A stretch of 64,000 nt of DNA from Schistosoma mansoni (taxonomy: Eukaryota > Platyhelminthes > Trematoda > Strigeidida > Schistosomatidae). This document shows positions 36,102 to 46,108 of the stretch, in pieces; the first letter of the stretch is position 1, and each line of letters opens with the position of its first letter. The stretch is from the NCBI RefSeq assembly GCF_000237925.1, contig NW_017385994.1, positions 620,001 to 684,000 of the forward strand, written 5' to 3'. Both the position numbers and the translations under genes were made by a program. The notes under the pieces were generated by a model. It did no database searches, was not told the DNA's origin, and saw only the letters and a list, made by a program, of their open reading frames with translations.

Positions 36102-36910
36102 TAAATGATAACATAACAATAAAATACTCCTACCGTTCGGTTGCCTAATGGAATTTCACAGCTTCTCTGATTCACAGACAAGTGAATTCTATATATGTCC
36201 AGCAGGAAGTGACAGTCTGATGAAATTGTAGTTATTCACTAAGTGTATCTTATTGGTTACAAGTATTTCTTATTATCCTATATGAACACCTCTTCTTTTT
36301 TAAAATCTAGTTAATGTAGAATATATACTGGGTTGTGTATTTATCCATTTGAATGTAAGTTAATTATAACGGTTAATTATTGTATCTTGCTAGTTAAAAT
36401 GTTTGTCAAATATAAATTTGCTATGCTAAGAATAACAACAAATTTAATTTTTATATAGAGTAATTACTGCTGGACGATCAAATTCGAGCTTAAGATCAAA
36501 AACACAAATTTTGTCTCAAAGTGGATTTAAATTTTGTATACGTTTTGCTCCAAGATTCGATATCATTTAAAATGAATATGTAGAAGAAACAAACAAACAA
36601 ACAGAATAAGAACTTAAGATTCTCCAAGGCTTACTGATTAACATTTAAGCTTGTGACATCAACATACTTTGTGTCTCTATAGAATTCTAGACATTTTACT
36701 ATTTTGTCAGTGCTGATAATGTTATTGACTAAACGATTTCTCATCGAGGTCTAATGAGTAGTATATAATCAATAAATGACTGTTTTTAGTAATTTAGTTT
36801 TCATTTGTTTCTGGATTTTCATGAACTTGTTTTTTTTCTTTTAAGGATATAAGATGACAATTTCAATCCGTTAAATTATAAATTTTGCTGACAATTTTGT
36901 CAGAAAACAA
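36102..36910. other. AT-rich spacer, nothing recognised
   Basis: No exon, RNA gene or dispersed repeat recognised. Confidence 0.45.
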
Positions 36911-37109
36911 ATTATCAGAAAAAAGGGTTTTGTGGAGATTTTAGTAATTTTTTTTATATAGTTGAAATCATGAGTCAGTTGAAGCTAGACCACCATGGAA
37001 AACCTGGAAGCACTGGACGAGAGGTGGGATCATGGATGCACACTGCTGAGGAGTCCCATAATAGGACGAAAGGGCTGTCCAGTGCCTTCAGGTTTTCCAT
37101 GGTGGTCTA
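36911..37109. repeat. Family B foldback element running into an assembly gap
   Basis: Antisense arm (36911-37020; outer end TTATCAGAAA, GGGTTTTGTGGAGATT) followed at 37022 by a sense hammerhead part (37038-37085; CTGAGGAGTCCC, GGACGAAAGGG, stem I CACTG/CAGTG). The sense arm is cut by the N gap. Confidence 0.77.
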
Positions 37110-37309
37110 NNNNNNNNNNNNNNNNNNNNNNNNNNNNNNNNNNNNNNNNNNNNNNNNNNNNNNNNNNNNNNNNNNNNNNNNNNNNNNNNNNNNNNNNNNN
37201 NNNNNNNNNNNNNNNNNNNNNNNNNNNNNNNNNNNNNNNNNNNNNNNNNNNNNNNNNNNNNNNNNNNNNNNNNNNNNNNNNNNNNNNNNNNNNNNNNNNN
37301 NNNNNNNNN
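37110..37309. other. Assembly gap (200 N)
   Basis: Exactly 200 N, probably a fixed-size placeholder. It begins inside a family B inverted arm. Confidence 0.99.
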
Positions 37310-38012
37310 AGAAGATGACGCACACGCACTCCTATTTTTTTGTTTTTTTTGGGGTTGTTTCATTCTTCATGTCCCCCCGGCCTTCAACTATAAATTACAA
37401 TCATTTATTAACTGTTATCTATTCAATGTATAATTGAGATTTTTTACCCTATTTGAATAAATGAGGTTGAGTTTTGTTAGTATCATAAGTGTTATCATTG
37501 AAGATAAAGCATAAACCCTAATCAGTTTACTATATAAAAACTCGGAAAGAAAAAAAAAGTGTCAACTCTTGACTCTTAACAGATTATTGACTAATAAAAC
37601 TTTTATCTTTAGTTCAAATGATAAATACAGAAGCATTAACTGGTTACCATCAATTAATCATTTAGTTTAAAAAGATCCACTAATTACTGAATTATTTATA
37701 ACTTGGAAAAAATTTCCCGATTGAAAAATTAATTAGTATTAATGATATTAACATTTGTATGTTGAGATAGGAAGCCTATTCTGTTAATAACTAGAGAAAG
37801 ATAAACTGAAACTATCTTCGTCAAATCTATTTAAATATAAAATAGAGAGTATTTGAAAGAAGAAATCAACATGATATTAATCAGTATGTATTTACATTTC
37901 CTTTTGAAATGTACTTGTTTAACAACAACAAATCGATGAAATATAGATCTGAAAGGAAGTAGCATTGAAATGAAAATAAGTGAGTACATTTAACATTAAT
38001 AGACAACTCATA
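37310..38012. other. AT-rich spacer, nothing recognised
   Basis: No exon, RNA gene or dispersed repeat recognised. Confidence 0.45.
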
Positions 38013-38527
38013 GCCCCCAAATGCCCTGGTCCGGCCTAGAATGGGGAGAATCCACTCTCCCTCTCCAAATGCTCTCACATGGCTAGCGAATATATAGCCT
38101 CTGTCAGGGAAGTCCTACTCACTGCCTTCTCGTGAAGGGGGTGTTCATTACGAAATTGAGAAGACGAGAAGAGAATGTCCAGCTCCTTAAACGGGTTGGT
38201 GGACACGGAAAGTCCACCTAGGATGGTTGGAAAACCCTGATTCCAAACCAATGGTGCACATGGGCTCCAGTATCCTGAGGGAACAAGTGGCGTATGAATC
38301 AATCGTTGGTCACCGGCTACCATGGGACTGCATTTCCTCACGATGCTCCACTGCCTTGTGGATCAGACCTTCAGGTCAAAGTTTCCGGGTGTGGTCCCCT
38401 AAGGAAACCACCTTTTTCAGTTTGGGCACCTGGGCAGTATCACAGCCCTCACAAATCAAATGAGATTTGTGTGGCGCATATGTATTCGGTGTCCCTTTGT
38501 ACCAATATTTATGTGTTTAAATAAAAC
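38013..38527 (+). mobile_element. Family C retroposon, near-identical to the copy at 42868-43397
   Basis: About 515 bp, 5' GCCCCCAAATGCCC, 3' AAATAAAA. The 78-codon sense ORF at 38227-38463 translates identically to that of the inverted copy at 42948-43184, so the two are recent relatives. They differ near the 5' end. Confidence 0.82.
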
Positions 38528-39309
38528 TTTGAATGTCAACAAGTAATTAATCTGGGACTTTTCTAACATCAAGTTACACTATTATATTTTAATGAGAATC
38601 TTAAATTTTCCACAAGAATTGAATATGAAAGGATCATAAATTAATCAAGTCATAACTTATCATAGGGCCTGTCAGAAATTATTCAGTAAATAAACTATAT
38701 AAAAATTCTATTTGAAACTGATCCAGTGTTCTGTAAATGATCAGGAAATATTTCCTTCCCCATTACGTAGGTATAGTAGTGTAAACATAGCTCACTTTTA
38801 AAAATGGAAAGATTTCAAAATAGATTTAACAGATATCCGACAGACTTATTTCAGCAAAATAGTATTTGATCATTTAAAAATTTCAATTCCTCAACTTAAT
38901 AAAGACATAAAATAGGAAAATATGGACCTTAAGAATTAAACTGAGAGTATTTCTATGCGAACTTAATGTCTTTGTATGGTTAGGAATGTAGACTAGTGAT
39001 TCAACTCAGAAATAATTAACAATTCATCCCTTCTTAGTTACTAAGACTTCTTTAACTAATAATAGTCAATGAAAAGAAGTAAACTTAAGCTCATAGGTAC
39101 TAATTGGGGTTTATAATTTGAAAACTTGTGAAATTTATTTTTCGGAATGACTACAGAAAATAGTTGGCATGATTAGTAGTCAGTGGTGGAGATTTGGAAT
39201 AATTCATAGATATTCAAATACTTGAATATAGGATTTCGTTAGAACTATTACAGTTTAATTTAACTTTTCAACTGACTTTTAAGGACATTTCATTGTTCTG
39301 TCTTATTCT
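38528..39309. other. AT-rich spacer, nothing recognised
   Basis: No exon, RNA gene or dispersed repeat recognised. Confidence 0.45.
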
Positions 39310-39770
39310 GCTATACGCGCTACAACCAGAATAACCACATGGGGATATTCGTTCAATAAAATATTAACCAACGTAATTTAGTTGTATTATTATTATGTAT
39401 ATTTTTATTGTATATTTATTACGCAACTAGATTAGTATATTTTTATATTGCGTTTTTCTTAAGCTTGTTTATACCATTAACTATTATTTTACTGTTTATA
39501 AATCCTATTTTGTTGCAGATCGATTATTCACAGCTTGCCCAAATTACAACAACTTTGAGTAACTTATGCAGAAGTATTATTTTTCATTTTGTGGTGCGAT
39601 GCGGTCCAGTATTTTCGTACATAAGCCTATGTATGTTTAAAATTTAGTAATAACAGAAGCTGAAAACCGACGTTTTAGACTCATGTCATGACAAAGAGAA
39701 AAACCAATAGGGGCTTTGTTACGTTATCCCAACGTCAACAGTGCTGTTCAGGGGTATGATCGACCAAATA
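39310..39770 (+). mobile_element. Possible diverged LTR related to family E
   Basis: Segments ACCACATGGGGATATTCG and TGCGATGCGGTCC with CATAAGCCTATGTATGTTTAAA run in the same order as counterparts in the family E LTRs. Ends are uncertain. Treated as an old fossil. Confidence 0.3.
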
Positions 39771-39869
39771 TGGGATTATAAGAGAAATAGTGGACGAAGA
39801 AAAGATAAAATTAGGATTTCGATTGATGACTTTAGAACGTGATATCGGTTAGCATCTCAAAAAACAACA

Positions 39870-40384
39870 TTTATTTATTTATTTAAACACATATATATTG
39901 GTACAAAAGGGCACCAGGTACATATGCGCCACACTATTTGTGTGTGTGGGCTGTGATACTGCCCGGGTGCCCAAACCGAAGCAGGTGGTTTTCTTAGGGG
40001 GCCACACCCCGAGCCTTTGACCAAAAGGTCTGATCCACAAGGCAATGGAGCATCGTGAGGAGATGCAGTCCCATGGTAGCCGTTGACCAATGACAGGTTC
40101 GTCCGCCATTCGTTCCATCAGGATACTGGAGCCCATGTGCACCATTGGTTTGGAATCAGGGTTTTCCAACCATCCTAGGTGGACCCTCCGTGTCCACCAA
40201 CCCGGTTAAAGCGCCGGACATTCGCTTTTCGTCCTCTCACTTTCGTAAACAACACCCCCTTCACGAGAAGGCAGTGAGTAGGACTTCCCTGGCAGAGGCT
40301 ATATATTCGCTGGCCATGTGCGAGCATTTCGAGAGGGAGAGTAGACTCTCCCCACTCTCGGCCGTACCAGGGCATTTGGGGGCC
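39870..40384 (-). mobile_element. Family C retroposon with TSD
   Basis: Minus orientation, 515 bp, A-rich tail at the left. Exact 11 bp TSD AAAAAACAACA at 39859-39869 and 40385-40395. The sense ORF (39879-40169, minus strand) is open for 96 codons. It lies just downstream of the BTB gene's last exon. Confidence 0.85.
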
Positions 40385-40522
40385 AAAAAACAACAACGCT
40401 TTTGAGTTTGAAGATGCATTGTTAAGTAGCGCTTAGGACATTGAGAAATATAAGCTACCAAAGTAAATGAAACTTCACCCAAACTACCATTTTGTTCTCA
40501 TACAACTGAGTTTAACAAAGTG

Positions 40523-40528
40523 TTTATT
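40523..40528 (-). promoter_or_regulatory. Candidate poly(A) signal of the BTB gene
   Basis: AATAAA on the minus strand, ~220 bases after the stop codon at 40748. Other A-rich signals could serve instead. Confidence 0.4.
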
Positions 40529-40747
40529 AAGATAATATTATATTGTTTCATATAACCGAAATGAAATGAAATAATTCTTGAAATAAACAGATGTTCTTTT
40601 TCAGTCTATGAATAGATATGTTACGTATGTCATGATGTGTTACTAAACTTGTTTCACTCGACTGAGTATCTTGGAGTGAAAATGTTCTGACTCTATAGTC
40701 TCTAAGAAAAAAAGAATTTTGTAAAAACAATAAGGGAATACATGAAA

Positions 40748-41255
40748 TCAAGGATTTCTGCAAGTGATAATCGGTATTTTATGCAATCCTCTTTTACACA
40801 ATTCCTGTATATGAGTTTTGAATTGTTCTACACATTGTTCACAAACAGCTGTAATTAATGGAGTATTAGGAATTGATGGTATCACTGCAGTAGTAGCTGT
40901 ATTGGATAAATTTGTATCTGCTTCTCTTTGTGTAGTATCATTATTACCATTATCCCCACTTGTACGTATTTCCACATTTCTAGCAACTGAAAATGGCATT
41001 ATGCTTGCAGCTACGTCATTATGCACAGTATCATTGACATTATTATTCTGTAAATTTTGATCTGCACTATTATTGATTGGTGGTCCTGTTGCACTGTTTA
41101 CAACAGGACTAAAAGTGATTGTTGAAAACGGACGACAATGTAATGAACAATGATTGGATGGAACACGTTCAGCACGACTTTCCATACGTGAACACGAATG
41201 AGTAAAACTCTGTTGAATATCTACAAGACATTTTTCTAAAACTTTTATTCTTCTC
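40748..41255 (-). CDS. BTB/POZ-domain protein, last coding exon
   Basis: This exon adds 168 residues and the stop. The acceptor TTCAG|G at 41255/41256 continues the phase of the previous exon (codon split 2+1, giving E). The start, RRIKVLEKCLVDIQQSF, looks helical and may extend a coiled coil from the preceding exon. The remainder is Asn/Thr/Ser-rich and probably disordered. It ends in a Cys-containing segment (CEQCVEQFKTHIQELC, then a last ITCRNP). No further domain was recognised. A family C retroposon sits ~360 bp past the stop. Confidence 0.8.
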
Positions 41256-42299
41256 CTGAAAAAACAAAATAAATTTATTAATATTCACCGATTAATATAG
41301 AGACTTTCATTTACATTTTATTCGACCAAAAGAAAATAAAACGAAACTGTAGGAACGGTTTTTGACGAGACTTTTGATAAAATAAGCGATAATATTATTC
41401 ACTGTTTAAGCGAAAGGCCTGACCGGGAACTACTTAAACTTTCGCTTTTCACTCATATGAAGTCAATCACAAGGAGATAAATACGATATCATTAATTCAA
41501 TAGTCGCTGTTTCCAATGTATAACCCCCATCCGATGACTTTGGTGAGAGCTGTCTTGCACCTACCATAGTTGACTAGGACCTTGAAAAACTCACCTAGAC
41601 ACTCGTCTCCACTGATAAGGATATAACTGAAAAATTCTTCAGTCAGTTACAATTAACTTATAGCTTAAGATGGATGTGCATTGGCCAAAGTTGTCACATT
41701 ACATTACCACAACGAGATCTATTTACGAAAATGAATAGTACAAGAATTAAAATAGTATGGTAATGATAATGAGGAAAATCAAGCGTTGAGAATGTGGTTT
41801 GAAAAGTATAAAGAAAAGGGTACTGAAGATGTAGATCAAGAGTAATATAAACAGTAAATAGATCTGAGCTACTGTGTTCGATTTGAGTTATCGCGCGGAC
41901 TCCAACCAAGTAGCCTGTATTTACCAATACGGCTTAGATTAACGATCAGCGACTTCATACACATACGTCACATCTTATTTCTTGGTCCTTATCTTTCTTC
42001 TGACCTAATTTTGCACTTTTAAACATAGACAGTCGAGGTAGACAATGATAAAATATACGTAGCACACATCCCGACCACCTTAATTGAAGTTTTACTACCT
42101 TATCATATGAGATAATCACGTTGTGAATTAGTTCTTAAACTACTATTGTTGTATTAGATAATATTATTGATTTATCTAATTAAACTGATCAGTGTAATAA
42201 ATAAATTAGTTCGTTAAATGAGTGCATTGATACTAGTGTCTGGTAAATCCCATTTAGTAGTGATTTGAACTGGGAATCGGAAATAAAAATGTCAAGAAT
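41256..42299. other. Intron of the BTB gene, 5' part unremarkable
   Basis: Intron between the last two BTB exons (41256-43667). The remainder of it holds a solo LTR and a family C retroposon. Confidence 0.6.
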
Positions 42300-42319
42300 G
42301 ATGTAGATAAAACCGGTGG

Positions 42320-42419
42320 ACAAGTGGTGGATCAGTGGTTAAGGTGTTCAACTTTTGGACACTAAGTCGCAGATTTGCAAGTAGATTTATCTACATCGGT
42401 TTGGGCAACCGGGTAGTAT
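42320..42419 (+). repeat. Short SINE-like fragment hit by a solo LTR
   Basis: Contains an A-box-like TGGATCAGTGGTTAAGG and then TTTGGGCAACCGGGTAGTAT, matching the family C segment TTTGGGCACC...GGGCAGTAT. The match resumes at 42701 (CACTATCCCTCA) after the LTR insertion. The relation to C is by similarity only. Confidence 0.5.
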
Positions 42420-42700
42420 TGTAGTGAACAGAACGCGACTGGGGACAATCGAATGTATTTAAGCAAAGATTACAGACTATCTCAATAAATTCTGATTACC
42501 AAACAATGAACAGTCAATTTGCAAATTAACAACCAATTGTTTCAATCTTCACTGTTTCTTCTCTTATTCCATTGCTCATGCATTTTCCAGACGTTTGCGT
42601 TTCATTTCAGTTCTTTCCTCATCGGTCTTCTGCCAAAATACATTCTATGTCTGACCCACACCATATACTACTTATATGGATATAAGTAGACCACACCACA
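42420..42700 (+). mobile_element. Solo LTR, family D (copy 4)
   Basis: A 281 bp fossil LTR, TGTAGTGAACAG to CCACACCACA, with exact 4 bp TSD GTAT at 42416-42419 and 42701-42704. Plus orientation, in a BTB intron opposite to the gene. It interrupts a short SINE-like sequence. Confidence 0.7.
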
Positions 42701-42793
42701 GTATCACTATCCCTCACGACCACTGTGTCGCTTAAAGCCAAAAACGCGAATTCGTCTGGTTGGTAATACACTAGTAATAATACTAAACAAGCC

Positions 42794-42867
42794 TTAAACA
42801 ATCCAACTAATGTAAGGTAGGCAGAAGAAATACACACTTAATAATTTCTAGATTGAATGTTAAGTAC
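42794..42867. repeat. 74 bp flank shared with 49982-50055
   Basis: This stretch, from TTAAACAATCC to GTTAAGTAC, is repeated without visible change at 49982-50055. In both places it abuts the 3' tail of a family C retroposon. Confidence 0.85.
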
Positions 42868-43397
42868 GTTATTATTATTATTATATTTATTTAAACACAT
42901 AAATATTGGTACAAAGGGGCACCGAATACATATGCGCCACACAAATCTCATTTGATTTGTGAGGGCTGTGATACTGCCCAGGTGCCCAAACTGAAAAAAG
43001 TGGTTTCCTTAGGGGACCACACCCGGAAACTTTGACCTGAAGGTCTGATCCACAAGGCAGTGGAGCATCGTGAGGAAATGCAGTCCCATGGTAGCCGGTG
43101 ACCAACGATTGATTCATACGCCACTTGTTCCCTCAGGATACTGGAGCCCATGTGCACCATTGGTTTGGAATCAGGGTTTTCCAACCATCCTAGGTGGACT
43201 TTCCGTGTCCACCAACCCGTTTAAGGAGCTGGACATTCTCTTCTCGTCTTCTCAATTTCGTAATGAACACCCCCTTCACGAGAAGGCAGTGAGTAGGACT
43301 TCCCTGGCAGAGGCTATATACGCGTGGCCATATGAGGGCATTTCGAGAGGGAGAGCGGACTCTCCCCACTCTCGGCCGTACCAGGGCATTTGGGGGC
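42868..43397 (-). mobile_element. Family C retroposon without a TSD
   Basis: Minus orientation, 530 bp with a (TTA)n-rich tail at the left. The body matches the copy at 38013-38527, but the tail and 3' flank match the copy at 50056-50588. The right flank (TAAGAGCAC) shows no duplicate at the left. It lies in a BTB intron, same strand as the gene. Confidence 0.83.
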
Positions 43398-43667
43398 TAA
43401 GAGCACAATCTATTAATGACCTACAATTATTTTTAAAAGCGAAGTAGCCAGGTCACTACAGAATAAAATAACTTCTTTTTTCTACCTGAAATAGAAGAAT
43501 GATAACATCGAATACGACGGCGAAACTTGGTACCGTCTTCTAAGAATCATGAGCAAATGAGTAAAATATTTAACTGGGAGTCATACGGTTTAGCATCATG
43601 AGATATTGTGAAAATCTTTTAGAATATATAACCATACGTAAAAACAGTTTAAAGGAAAATAGCTCAC

Positions 43668-43914
43668 TCAAGTACTTCATTTTTAAGTTCTATTGATAGA
43701 TTTATTTCTTCAAACGCTTTAACCATTCGACCATAATCTAAACGAGCACAAGAATCCAAAGCGGCTTGTCGTAATCTACTCAAACCATATAAGTCAGCTA
43801 TTCGAAGAAACAATGGTGCCGTCACATCATTGAGACGAAATGTAAGTGTCCTCTCAGCCAAGCTAACCATAGAATCGATTTGGTATCGATGTAAAATGGG
43901 CAGCAACTTTTCCG
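43668..43914 (-). CDS. BTB/POZ-domain protein, internal exon (BTB C-terminal helices)
   Basis: A 247-base exon, acceptor AACAG|CGG and donor TTGA|GTGAGC on the minus strand. With the first base from the previous exon it reads AEKLLPILHRYQIDSM, then LAERTLTFRLNDVTAPLFL and RIADLYGLSRLRQAALDSC. This pattern (helix with a leading LL..A..Y, then LADLYGL..L...AL) is typical of the end of BTB domains and the start of BACK-like helices. It ends SIELKNEVLE, continuing as a helix into the last exon. Confidence 0.85.
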
Positions 43915-44220
43915 CTGTTTCGACTCGAATATGAAAATGAAGAAGATGAAATATGACAGAAAAACGTGACTAATGTGAAACTAACCTCTTCATTTTCAGA
44001 AAAATGGTACATCACAGTTTGGGGATTAGTAACAGATAACAAAAAGACAAAACAGGTAATTCGAGACTACCAACTATATGAATAATTGGTACTAAACACT
44101 TTGCAGTTATTTTTAGGTAGTTTACTACCTACTTAAAACACATTTAAGTAGATTGTTTAAATGAGTATAACATTTCACTGGGAGTTGCAGAGTTTAACAT
44201 GAGATTATGGAAAACTTCCA

Positions 44221-44272
<52 letters not shown>

Positions 44273-45759
44273 TGTTCAAGTGTTGTTCACTTCGGAAATC
44301 AAGCTTATTTTGCTTCAAACGAAAATACATTTCAGATAAAAAAACGACTAATAAAATAAGAGTATGCTGAGTGAACAAAGTTATACATATCAACTTATGC
44401 ATATGCGCGCTGCATATCTTCTGATATCATTACAGATGGATAAAGATGCAAATCCTAGAAAAGCAAAGATATAGGACAGTAAAAAAACAAGGTCACACAA
44501 TCATTATTTTCAAGATAAATACAAGACCAAACCATTTGTTCAGCCATGAAACCGTTATCAAAGGCAATGGAGCAAATAATTATAGTATAAATAGGAAAAT
44601 AATAATATTATCATGTTCATCAGTAGATAAACCCAAACGTTAGTGGATATATTAAATATTACTCTATGTAATGGTTGTGCCACTGACAACTTCGGATAAA
44701 GTTATTGAGAGCTTTCCCATCATTACAAATCACTCTAAAGTATCTATAAATGTGATGTCGTTCTGGGGAGCTAAATATATCAATCATCTTTAGTTTGCTG
44801 ACTGCCAATCGATAGTATCATATTTATGGTCATAAAATATTGTACCAAATAAATATGTAAACTGGGGTCATGCAAAAGCTTGTATCACAAAACTCGAGGT
44901 TTATTAATCTTGCCTTCTTCAAAATACTTTACATTGGTGGTAACACATCCAACTCATTACGGTTTCCACGGTCCAATCAGTACCTAGGGGTACTCAAGAG
45001 TCCGATTCTCTAGTTACCCGTTAGTTCACTAAATTTCCAAGTCCCGGCCATATTAGATTTAGAAAAAAAATCTCAAGGGTTAAAGTCTCGTGATCAGGGG
45101 TGATGCATAATAGGATTCGGACCAAGAACTTACAGTTATGCTTTAACTTAAATCCAATGACGATGACGTTAGAGAAATATAGATCGTTAAAAACTTCGTA
45201 TATATTCACTGACTCGGTGGAGTTAGTGATCATGGGGCAAAATAAGTGAAATACGGGAGTATGTTTATTTCAGATATTTGTGTGAACAGCAAACAAACAA
45301 CAGGAGCTGAAGCGATGAGAAAAGCATTATAGCATATCGATCTAATTAATTGTGAATCTATAAAAACATTCAAGGTTACAAATGAATAACTAAAAAAGCC
45401 AAACATGGGAAGTTACAGAATAACCAATGATGCGTCTGTCTAGAAGTTGCAATAAATACACATATGTGTTACAGGCAGCCGCTACAAGCCACATTTATAG
45501 ACAATCATGGGTAAATACTAAGGTGTATTGTTTTTATGCAACAGTAATTCACCAGCAACACAAGAATCTATTTGTACGCGATCCATAAACATTCTAAGAA
45601 ACTCCACGTAGAATTCAGCACCACCGTTTGCCCCCTAGTGAGAAAAACCTAATGGGGAATACCGCGAATGCTAGAAAAATTAAGTCCACGTATTTGTTAG
45701 ACAGATTATGTAAATGTAATTAATAAAATGAGCAGTCAAACTAAAATGAAATAACATAC
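43915..45759. other. Intron of the BTB gene
   Basis: Contains a (TA)n tract at 44222-44269. No other feature recognised. Confidence 0.65.
44222..44269 (+). repeat. (TA)n microsatellite
   Basis: Some 23 tandem TA units. Confidence 0.97.
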
Positions 45760-45859
45760 CTGTCATATCACAACCACCAGGTGTGTACATGTGACGTAAC
45801 ATTTCTCTTATGTCATCAAATTCATCAACTGGTATAACAACTTCATTTTTTTGATTTTC
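45760..45859 (-). CDS. BTB/POZ-domain protein, internal exon
   Basis: A 100-base exon with acceptor TTTAG|GAAAAT and donor ACAG|GTATGT on the minus strand. It reads ENQKNEVVIPVDEFDDIREM, then LRHMYTPGG. This corresponds to the middle of a BTB fold, where V.I.D(E)...F...L.(Y)MYTG is the usual pattern. It enters in phase 0 and leaves in phase 1, matching its neighbours exactly. Confidence 0.82.
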
Positions 45860-46108
45860 CTAAACAAATTAAACAAAACATAACTAACGAGGAATAAGAA
45901 CAATAATGTAAACAAATAGCAGGTTTTTAAAGGCATTATTACTAAAAGCATTTAAAGGGAAAATAACCCCAAAATTGACTGAATATTAAAGTCGAAGATC
46001 AAACTTTCTTTTAATATTACCCAAGAAGTTAGAAATAATACGCAAATATACTATCAAAGTCATCCTATTTTATATAATCAAAGAGGTACCAAGTGATATT
46101 TATTTATT

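Noticed and set aside
36970-37437. Long ORFs across the N gap on both strands
   Set aside because: They exist only because N codons are read as unknown residues; the flanks are family B repeat.
40818-41060. Plus-strand 80-codon ORF
   Set aside because: Antisense shadow of the last BTB exon, whose frame is supported by splice phases.
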